Positions 7,468 through 13,528 of a stretch of 17,329 nucleotides of DNA are shown here, one piece after another. This DNA is from CAZHPY01 sp964534705 (GTDB lineage Bacteria; Omnitrophota; Gorgyraeia; 2-01-FULL-45-10). Within the stretch, counting starts at the first letter, position 1. Each line of letters begins with the position of its first letter. The notes below the pieces were generated by a model, which ran no database searches, was not told where the DNA came from, and saw only the letters and a list, made by a program, of their open reading frames with translations. The stretch is taken from NCBI GenBank assembly GCA_964534705.1, contig CAZHPY010000033.1:1-17329 (forward strand), given 5' to 3'. Position numbers and translations under genes: made by a program.

Positions 7468-8437
7468 AAGGGAACTGGTTGTAGTAGGAGGCGGGCCGGC
7501 AGGCATGGCCGCAGCTATCTCTGCGCATGAGAACGGCGTAAAAGATATCCTGGTCCTGGAAAGGGACCAGTATATGGGCGGTATACTCAACCAGTGCATC
7601 CATACGGGGTTTGGTGTGGAGTATTTTAAGGAGATCCTTACCGGCCCGGAATATGCCGATAGATTCCTTCAAAAGATAAAACAACTGCCCGGCATCGAGA
7701 TCAGCTTAAGGTCTTTTGCCGTAAGATTGCAGGAAGATAAGACGGTCACCTATATAAAGCCGGGTGTAATGGAAGACGTCAGGGCAAGGGCAGTGATCAT
7801 GGCAACGGGATGCCGCGAAAAAACAAGAGAGATGGTGCACATAGCCGGCACAAGGCCTTCGGGCATATTCTCGGCGGGGCTGGCCCAGAAATTGGTCAAC
7901 GTAGAAGGGTTGCTTCCGGGGAAAGAAGTCGTTATAGTCGGCTCGGGGGACATCGGCCTGATAATGGCCAGGCGTTTTACCTTGGAAGGCGCCAGGGTAA
8001 AAGCGATAATAGAGATCCAGAAAAAGACGCGCGGACTGGTCCGCAACGTAGTGCAGTGTGTTGAGGATTTTGACATACCTATATACTTCGATCATAAAAT
8101 ATCCAGGATCTACGGCAGGGACCGGGTCGAAAAAGTAGCGGTTGTAAAAGTCGATGATAACTTTAATGAGATACCGGCATCGGCTTTTGAGATCAGCTGC
8201 GACACCGTCCTTATTTCCGTCGGACTTATCCCCGAAAATGAATTACTTGAGATGGCCGGCGCCGTTATTGATAAAAAAACAAATACACCTTTATCGAAAC
8301 AGGTGAATGAAACGTCCATACCCGGCATATTTGCCTGCGGTAACGCATTCAAGGTCTATGACCTTGTGGACTCTGTCTCCAAAGACAGCGCCCTGGCCGG
8401 GAAGATGGCCGCAGAATATATTAAGGGATTGAAATGA
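7448..8437 (+). CDS. FAD/NAD(P)-dependent oxidoreductase, partner subunit of the glycerol-3-phosphate dehydrogenase
   Basis: A 329-residue two-dinucleotide-fold flavoprotein. The FAD motif GGGPAG is at residues 14-19 and a second Rossmann motif for NAD(P)H, GSGDIG, at 165-170. The GGILNQCIHTGFG block (Cys50), the ATGCREKTR stretch (Cys122) and IFACGNAF (Cys297) are typical of the GlpB/HcnB-like partner found beside GlpA-like proteins. No CxxC redox disulfide is present, so it is not a thioredoxin or lipoamide reductase. It probably moves electrons between the GlpA [2Fe-2S] cluster and a pyridine nucleotide or another carrier. The start lies 20 bases inside glpA and the stop overlaps the next ATG (ATGA), so translation is coupled on both sides. 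The true acceptor cannot be read from sequence. Confidence 0.88.
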   Translation: MTDRLVERELVVVGGGPAGMAAAISAHENGVKDILVLERDQYMGGILNQCIHTGFGVEYFKEILTGPEYADRFLQKIKQLPGIEISLRSFAVRLQEDKTVTYIKPGVMEDVRARAVIMATGCREKTREMVHIAGTRPSGIFSAGLAQKLVNVEGLLPGKEVVIVGSGDIGLIMARRFTLEGARVKAIIEIQKKTRGLVRNVVQCVEDFDIPIYFDHKISRIYGRDRVEKVAVVKVDDNFNEIPASAFEISCDTVLISVGLIPENELLEMAGAVIDKKTNTPLSKQVNETSIPGIFACGNAFKVYDLVDSVSKDSALAGKMAAEYIKGLK

Positions 8438-8790
8438 TAAAGAAAATTACCTGCATTCAATGCCCTAAGGGCTGCGTGTTATCGGTTGATATCGAAAACT
8501 GCCGTGTAGTTAAGGTAACAGGCAACGAGTGTCCTAAAGGCGAAAAATATGCCATATCAGAGATCGAAAATCCAATGAGGACATTGACGTCTGCGGTTTT
8601 GACCGAAGGCCTGTCATTGAAAATGGCGCCTGTAAGGACCGATGGGCCTATCCCTAAGCCTGATACCATGCGCGCAATGGATGAGATAAAGAAGCTGCGA
8701 TTAAATAAACCGGCCGTTGCAGGCGAGACGCTGGTGAGGGATTTTATGGGGCTCGGAGTTAATTTGATCATAACCAGGCAGGTGTCTTGA
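8434..8790 (+). CDS. DUF1667 cysteine-cluster protein
   Basis: A 118-residue DUF1667 protein. Its N-terminus carries Cys7-x2-Cys10-x3-Cys14 and Cys33 (in NECPKG), with one more cysteine at 23. The C-x2-C-x3-C...C spacing resembles the [4Fe-4S] site at the N-terminus of molybdopterin oxidoreductases, which makes a metal or Fe-S site likely; that is inference. The rest is small and strand-rich with no catalytic motif. DUF1667 genes recur directly after GlpA-like and FAD/NAD oxidoreductase genes in clostridia and Thermotoga, so it is probably the third part of the dehydrogenase. The start overlaps the preceding stop by four bases. It ends the operon: the -35 of the next promoter overlaps its stop codon. 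Biochemical role is not established. Confidence 0.87.
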   Translation: MIKKITCIQCPKGCVLSVDIENCRVVKVTGNECPKGEKYAISEIENPMRTLTSAVLTEGLSLKMAPVRTDGPIPKPDTMRAMDEIKKLRLNKPAVAGETLVRDFMGLGVNLIITRQVS

Positions 8791-8815
8791 CTTCCATCAA
8801 TATATACCATATAAT
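8787..8815 (+). promoter_or_regulatory. near-consensus sigma70-type promoter of the signalling cluster
   Basis: TTGACT at 8787-8792 (five of six) and TATAAT at 8810-8815 (six of six) are 17 bases apart, the ideal spacing. The -35 shares bases with the TGA stop of the DUF1667 gene. Transcription would begin near 8822, leaving a leader of about 25 bases with AAAAAGGA before the PAS protein. It separates the glycerol operon from the signalling genes. Confidence 0.8.
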
Positions 8816-8846
8816 TATATTATTAGTATTACAAAAAGGATGATTT

Positions 8847-9356
8847 ATGATGACGGAAAATGATCAACTTATAAACTGGGAACAGATATTTGATGCTATG
8901 GGCGAAGCCGTTTTTATAGCGGATATCAATAATAATATAATAAAGGTAAATAGCTCCTGCGCGAAATTATTGAACATGGATATCAAAGATATAGTAGGAA
9001 AAAAATGTTATTTATTAATGCATGGGTTGGACCATCCGTGGCCAGGTTGCCCGTTTGAAAAAAGTAAAAAAGACGGAAAGATGCATATCGAAGAAGTAGT
9101 AAGCGATAATATGGGTAAGTATTTTTTAGTTACGGCATCTCCTATTTTAAACCAGGCGGGAAAGGTGATCGGCGTAGTCCATGTATCAAAGGATATAACC
9201 GACATGAAAAAGTCGGAAGAGGACCTTAAGAAGAAGATAACGGAGCTGGAGCGGTTCCAAAGGATAACGGTCGACAGAGAACTTAAAATGAAGGAATTAA
9301 AGGCAAGGATAGCCGAGCTCGAAGCGAAGAAAAATGAGGACAGACGGGCAGGATAA
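8847..9356 (+). CDS. stand-alone PAS domain protein with C-terminal signalling coiled coil
   Basis: A 169-residue cytoplasmic protein with one PAS domain at about residues 11-118. It has the Cys-bearing variant common in anaerobe sensor proteins, with Cys54 in KKCYLLMHG and Cys68 in PGCPF; in some relatives such cysteines bind a metal or sense redox, but that is not shown here. A charged coiled coil follows (about 119-165), including an ERFQRITVDRELKMKELK stretch that normally joins PAS to the histidine-kinase dimerisation helix. The protein stops there, at tandem in-frame stops TAA TAG (9354-9359), with no kinase domain. AAGGA at 8836-8840 sits six bases before the ATG at 8847; a second ATG at 8850 is also possible. 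The membrane kinase starts nine bases after the stop. It may be a separate sensor subunit that pairs with a neighbouring kinase. Confidence 0.85.
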   Translation: MMTENDQLINWEQIFDAMGEAVFIADINNNIIKVNSSCAKLLNMDIKDIVGKKCYLLMHGLDHPWPGCPFEKSKKDGKMHIEEVVSDNMGKYFLVTASPILNQAGKVIGVVHVSKDITDMKKSEEDLKKKITELERFQRITVDRELKMKELKARIAELEAKKNEDRRAG

Positions 9357-9365
9357 TAGCGCGAT

Positions 9366-11825
9366 ATGCTTATAAAACGTAAATTAACAGTTATCATATG
9401 TTCATCGATCCTGGTGACGATAATCATAGGGATCAGCCTGGTCTATTTACTCGGTTCCAGCCTATTAAGTAAAAGCATAGGAAAGCAATACGTCCAGATA
9501 GCGCAATTATTAGGGGATTATCTGGCGGATAATTTTAAAGACGAAATAGAGGATACAAAGGTTTATGCAACGCTGCCTTTATGGGTAGACATCGTTAAAG
9601 ACGCAAACGCGAAATATAATAACATGGGCGCTAAGGATATAGAGCTTTATTTTAAAGATATGGATAAGAAGTGGGTCTCCGCGCAAAAAGGAGACCCTGT
9701 CTTTTGGGAATACCTGAACAACAGGATCAGCGTAGCGATGAGGGATATCGAGAAGTTAAGGGGCGGCGTATCCGAGTTATTCATTACTGACAAATACGGA
9801 GGCATTGTTGCCACGTCAGGAAAGACGAGTGACTTCTGCCAGTCAGATGAAGAATGGTGGAAGGCCGCGTATAATAATGGCAAGGGGAGCAACTATGTAA
9901 GCGACCTGGAATTTGACAAATCTTCCGCAAGCTGGGTAATATCCATTGCGGCTCCGATGAGAGATGAAAAGAACGAAGTAGTAGGCATATGCAAGAACAG
10001 CATAAATATTAACAGATTATTCAATGAATTGAATTTGTTAAAAATAGGGGAGACAGGCCACGCGGTCCTCACGGACGCCGAAGGCAATATCATATTCCAT
10101 AACGATATACCCGTAATGGAGGAAAAGTTCTGCGGCAAGGAGGAGATGGGCAGGTTGTTATCGAAAAAAGAAAAATTCTTCATTAAAAGCAGGATTTTGG
10201 TACATGATGAAAACTCTTTCTGCGCATATTCTGTAGTTAAGCTGCCGTATCTTTCGGATAAAGGTATATATTGGGTGATATTTGTGTCCCAGGACAGCTC
10301 GGAGACTTTCGCCCCTTTATACAAATTCATAGTCCTGCTGGTCCTGATAACACTGGTCCTTCTCGTGGTCAGCATACCCATCGGGACTTTTTTCGGGGGC
10401 ATGGTAGCTAAGCCTATCCATGAATTGCGCCTTGCGACAGAACATGTGCTGGCAGGGGATTGGGATTACAGGATAGAGGTACATACCGGCGATGAGATAG
10501 AACATTTTGCGGATGCTTTCAAGTCCATGATAATGAATATTAAAGAAAAACAGGAGAGGCTTGAAAGCTTTTCACGCGGCCTCGAAGAAAAAGTTAAAGA
10601 GAGGACAAGCGAGTTGACAAGGGTGCAGGAAGCTACTTTGAACATACTGGAAGATCTCGCGGAAGCCAAGAAATTCCTTGAAAAGTCGAACAGGGAACTC
10701 AAGCAACTCGACCAGTTAAAGTCCGATTTTATTTCCACGGTATCGCATGAATTAAGGACGCCTTTATCCATAATAAAGGAAGGCATAAGCCTTGTCCTTG
10801 ACAGGGTATCCGGCGATATAAATGAGAAACAGGTAAAGATACTCGATATTTCTAAGTTCAATATCGACAGGCTCGCAAGGATCATCGACGGACTTCTTGA
10901 TATTTCAAAGATAGAGTCCGGGAAGGTTGATATTAAGAAAGCCCTTATAGACATGTCTGCCCTGGCGACAGATGTGGCAAGGTCTTTTGAGAACAAGATA
11001 AAGGAGAAGGGGCTTGAGCTTAAACTCGCTATCGATCAAAATGCCGGTTCTGTCTATGCGGATCCCGACAAGATCACACAGGTAATGGTCAATCTTATGG
11101 GGAACGCGATAAAATTCACTTCTTCGGGTTACATTGAGGTCTCATGCAAAAGCAAAGGCGACGACATTGTGGTTTCGGTCAAGGATACGGGTACAGGCAT
11201 ATCCAAGGATGATTTCCCCAAGCTTTTCAATAAGTTCCAGCAATTCGGCAGGATGGCCGGCGCAGGGGAAAAAGGCACCGGGCTCGGATTGTCCATAGTG
11301 AAAGGCATTATAGATATGCATAACGGTTCCATATCCGTAGAGAGTGAACCGTCCATGGGGTCGCGCTTTACTTTTTCCCTGCGCAAATATACGGAAGAAT
11401 CCCTTTTTTCAGAAGCTGTGGCCAAGGTTGCCGAAAATGCCGCCAAGAACAGAAGCAAGGTTTCGCTGGTGCTTATTTGCATGAGATATAAAGATAAGCA
11501 GGACGATAGCGTTATGCAGAATAACTTCCACGCGGCAATAAGCGATTGCTCGCGCATGATGAAGAATACGCTGCGCAGGCAGGGAGACGAATTAATTATC
11601 AGCAATGAGGACGTCCTTGTAATACTTGCTGATTGCAACAAAGAGCATTCGTTGCTTGTCCGGCAGAGATTCGATAAGATATTGCATAAGTGCTTCGATG
11701 AAAAAAACATACTGGATAAAGTAGATATAAAATACGGGTTGGCTACTTTCCCGGATGATGGTAAGATGTACAAGGACCTGCTGGCGAAGGCCGGGGCCTG
11801 TTTGTCAGGACATTTTCAGGCCTAA
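9366..11825 (+). CDS. membrane hybrid-type sensor: dCache-HAMP histidine kinase with degenerate GGDEF-like tail
   Basis: An 819-residue sensor kinase. Membrane segments near residues 6-33 and 320-347 enclose an extracytoplasmic dCache-like domain, with DEEWWKAAYNNGKG from Asp161 as its landmark. A HAMP domain (about 340-395) and coiled coil follow. The kinase core has phospho-accepting His461 (SHELRTP), N-box Asn580, the G1 box DTGTG from 607 and G2 GTGLGLS from 637. After the ATPase domain, residues 675-819 resemble a GGDEF fold: a YGLATFPDDG stretch near the end fits the last strand of that fold, but SNEDV (746-750) stands where GGDEF is expected, so cyclase activity is not likely. The receiver gene follows after five bases or so and is its probable partner. 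Ligand unknown; Cache domains usually bind small metabolites. Confidence 0.9.
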   Translation: MLIKRKLTVIICSSILVTIIIGISLVYLLGSSLLSKSIGKQYVQIAQLLGDYLADNFKDEIEDTKVYATLPLWVDIVKDANAKYNNMGAKDIELYFKDMDKKWVSAQKGDPVFWEYLNNRISVAMRDIEKLRGGVSELFITDKYGGIVATSGKTSDFCQSDEEWWKAAYNNGKGSNYVSDLEFDKSSASWVISIAAPMRDEKNEVVGICKNSININRLFNELNLLKIGETGHAVLTDAEGNIIFHNDIPVMEEKFCGKEEMGRLLSKKEKFFIKSRILVHDENSFCAYSVVKLPYLSDKGIYWVIFVSQDSSETFAPLYKFIVLLVLITLVLLVVSIPIGTFFGGMVAKPIHELRLATEHVLAGDWDYRIEVHTGDEIEHFADAFKSMIMNIKEKQERLESFSRGLEEKVKERTSELTRVQEATLNILEDLAEAKKFLEKSNRELKQLDQLKSDFISTVSHELRTPLSIIKEGISLVLDRVSGDINEKQVKILDISKFNIDRLARIIDGLLDISKIESGKVDIKKALIDMSALATDVARSFENKIKEKGLELKLAIDQNAGSVYADPDKITQVMVNLMGNAIKFTSSGYIEVSCKSKGDDIVVSVKDTGTGISKDDFPKLFNKFQQFGRMAGAGEKGTGLGLSIVKGIIDMHNGSISVESEPSMGSRFTFSLRKYTEESLFSEAVAKVAENAAKNRSKVSLVLICMRYKDKQDDSVMQNNFHAAISDCSRMMKNTLRRQGDELIISNEDVLVILADCNKEHSLLVRQRFDKILHKCFDEKNILDKVDIKYGLATFPDDGKMYKDLLAKAGACLSGHFQA
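9673..9697 (+). repeat. 8-bp perfect inverted repeat inside the membrane kinase gene
   Basis: GGGTCTCC (9673-9680) and GGAGACCC (9690-9697) are exact inverted copies with a 9-base loop. The stem has six G-C pairs out of eight and is followed by TGTCTTTT, only a loose T-rich tail. It lies in the codons for the sensor domain of the kinase. It could pause or partly terminate transcription, or block translation, or be chance. Confidence 0.5.
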
Positions 11826-11831
11826 GGAGGG
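11824..11831 (+). promoter_or_regulatory. ribosome-binding site that fixes the start of the response regulator
   Basis: AAGGAGGG overlaps the stop codon of the membrane kinase. It ends exactly at a GTG (11831) that could be read as a start, leaving no spacer, but lies five bases before the ATG at 11837. The ATG is therefore the better start, giving a 128-residue receiver that begins MKKRVLVVDDE, as is usual for this fold. Confidence 0.8.
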
Positions 11832-11836
11832 TGTTT

Positions 11837-12223
11837 ATGAAAAAAAGAGTACTGGTAGTGGATGATGAGCCGGATTTTTTAGAGGTCATAAGGGTCAGGC
11901 TGGAGTCGAATGATTGTGACGTCGTTACGGTTACGAACGGCGACGATGCGCTTAAAACGATCAAAGGTGGAAATATTGACGTTGTCCTTCTTGATATATT
12001 AATGCCTGGCATGGATGGGCTTGAGGTGTTAAAAAAGATAAGAAAGCTCGATAAAGACCTTCCTGTTTATATAATAACGGCTTTTTCTACGGAAGAACGT
12101 TTCAAGATGGCTAATAAATTCGGCGCATCGGGATTCATAGTAAAGACAGACGATCTGCGCGAGCAGATAAAGAGCATCAGCAGCGTCATAGATATGTCGG
12201 ATAAGTACCGGAACAGTAAATAA
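11837..12223 (+). CDS. receiver-only response regulator (CheY-like)
   Basis: A 128-residue single receiver domain (counting from the ATG at 11837). The acidic pocket is Asp9-Asp10, the phosphorylation site is Asp53 in VVLLDILMPGMDG, the switch Thr is Thr81 in YIITAFS, and Lys103 is the conserved lysine. No DNA-binding, methylesterase or other output domain follows, only a short helical tail of about 20 residues, so it works by protein contact or as a phosphate carrier in a relay. It lies between two histidine kinases: 11 bases after the membrane kinase stop and 26 bases before the soluble GAF kinase. Both could address it. A GTG start two codons upstream is possible but badly spaced from the ribosome-binding site. 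Confidence 0.92.
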   Translation: MKKRVLVVDDEPDFLEVIRVRLESNDCDVVTVTNGDDALKTIKGGNIDVVLLDILMPGMDGLEVLKKIRKLDKDLPVYIITAFSTEERFKMANKFGASGFIVKTDDLREQIKSISSVIDMSDKYRNSK

Positions 12224-12225
12224 GG

Positions 12226-12237
12226 CCCGCAGGCGGG
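12226..12237 (+). repeat. small inverted repeat overlapping the GAF-kinase ribosome-binding region
   Basis: CCCGC and GCGGG flank two bases (a 4-bp stem with a CAGG loop is the realistic form) just after the response regulator stop. The right arm overlaps the purine-rich GGGGGA at 12235-12240 that probably serves the ATG at 12250. It might lower initiation of the GAF kinase. No T tract follows, so it is not a terminator. Confidence 0.3.
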
Positions 12238-12249
12238 GGATGGTTTTAT

Positions 12250-13512
12250 ATGTACAAATTTGTCGAGACAATACGAGGAAGGTTCATCAGTTCTCCGATA
12301 AGGCGCTTTTATAAGTTAAGGGCAGCTCATTCCATTATGACGGAGCTTTTATCCGCCCTGGACTTTGAGGATTGCCTTAGGATACTCGTAAACAGGATAG
12401 CGTCATACCTTGACATAGAAAAAGTCTCGATCATGCTTGTAGACAGTGATAAAAAGCGGCTTGTTGTAAAAATAGCAAAAGGCCCCGGCGCGGAGTCCAT
12501 GCATAACGCGAATATCCGGCTCGGGGAAGGCATTGCAGGATGGGTGGGAAAGACGGGTGAGCCGTTACTGATAAAAGATATAACAAAAGACTCAAGATTT
12601 GTGCGCAGGCCCGGCGGAAAGTATTATAATAATTCGCTTTTAAGCGTGCCGCTGAAGTTGCGCAACAGGATAATAGGCGTGATCAATGTAAATAATAAGA
12701 TATCTAAAGACGTATTCAGGCTATCGGACCTGGACCTGTTAAGGACGATAGCGGATTTTGCGGCCGTCGCCGCCGAACTTATCAGGCTGGAGGGGCAGGT
12801 TTCCGAAACCAATAAATACAGCCAGGAGCTTATATCGAACGTGACCCACGAATTAAAAACCCCTCTCGCGACTATAAAAGAAGCGCTTTCCCTTATTGCT
12901 GATGGATTAAGCGGGCCGCTTAACGAAAAACAAAAAAGATATATCGGTATGTCCATACAGAACGCAGACAGGATGGCCCGTATGTTAGATAACATACTTT
13001 TATCGGAAGAGTTCGTCCAGAACAGGCAAAAGATCAGCAGGAACCTGTTTAATGTTACCGATACCGCTAAGAATATAATGGATTCGATGGGAATGCTGGC
13101 GAAAAAGAAAGGCATCATGCTCGGAGGGGCTATCCCCGGTAAAAAAATAGAAATATGGGGCGATCCCGACAAGCTGAATGAAGTTATAAGCAATTTAGTC
13201 GAGAATGCCATTAAATATAACAGGCCGGACGGCCGTGTCGACGTCATGCTGGAAGACAGCGACAGGTCTGTTACGATATCGGTGAGGGATACCGGTGTGG
13301 GGATAGCAAAGAACGATATCGGAAAGATATTCGACAAATATTACCGTGTTAATAACTCCGAAAAAAAGGATATTACCGGCATAGGGTTGGGGTTGTCGAT
13401 AGTAAAAGATATAGTAGACATGCATAAGGGCAAGATATCGGTCGAATCCGAATGCGACAAAGGCACTAAATTTACGGTTACTTTACCAAAGGATCTGAGG
13501 TCGGTAAGGTAA
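12250..13512 (+). CDS. soluble GAF-domain histidine kinase
   Basis: A 420-residue cytoplasmic sensor kinase with no membrane segment. A GAF domain covers about residues 30-175, with the RLGEGIAGWVGKTGEPLLI block and the SLLSVPLKLRNRIIGVINV strands that mark this fold. The dimerisation domain has the phospho-accepting His200 (THELKTP). The ATPase domain shows the N-box VENAIKYN, the G1 box DTGVGIA, an F-box FDKYY and the G2 box GIGLGLSIVKDI. It follows the receiver gene by 26 bases and so probably shares it with the membrane kinase. The GAF ligand is unknown; no heme or chromophore cysteine is obvious. dnaX begins 16 bases after its stop, which suggests some co-transcription with replication genes. 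Confidence 0.92.
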   Translation: MYKFVETIRGRFISSPIRRFYKLRAAHSIMTELLSALDFEDCLRILVNRIASYLDIEKVSIMLVDSDKKRLVVKIAKGPGAESMHNANIRLGEGIAGWVGKTGEPLLIKDITKDSRFVRRPGGKYYNNSLLSVPLKLRNRIIGVINVNNKISKDVFRLSDLDLLRTIADFAAVAAELIRLEGQVSETNKYSQELISNVTHELKTPLATIKEALSLIADGLSGPLNEKQKRYIGMSIQNADRMARMLDNILLSEEFVQNRQKISRNLFNVTDTAKNIMDSMGMLAKKKGIMLGGAIPGKKIEIWGDPDKLNEVISNLVENAIKYNRPDGRVDVMLEDSDRSVTISVRDTGVGIAKNDIGKIFDKYYRVNNSEKKDITGIGLGLSIVKDIVDMHKGKISVESECDKGTKFTVTLPKDLRSVR

Positions 13513-13528
13513 GACCTGGATAAAATAT

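Noticed and set aside
11129..11773. A 214-codon - strand frame opposite the membrane kinase tail
   Set aside because: The + strand frame is the continuous C-terminus of the kinase with GGDEF-like landmarks; the reverse product has no recognisable features.
13521..13526. TAAAAT as a -10 box for dnaX
   Set aside because: No -35 at a fitting distance, and the transcript would start at or after the ATG.
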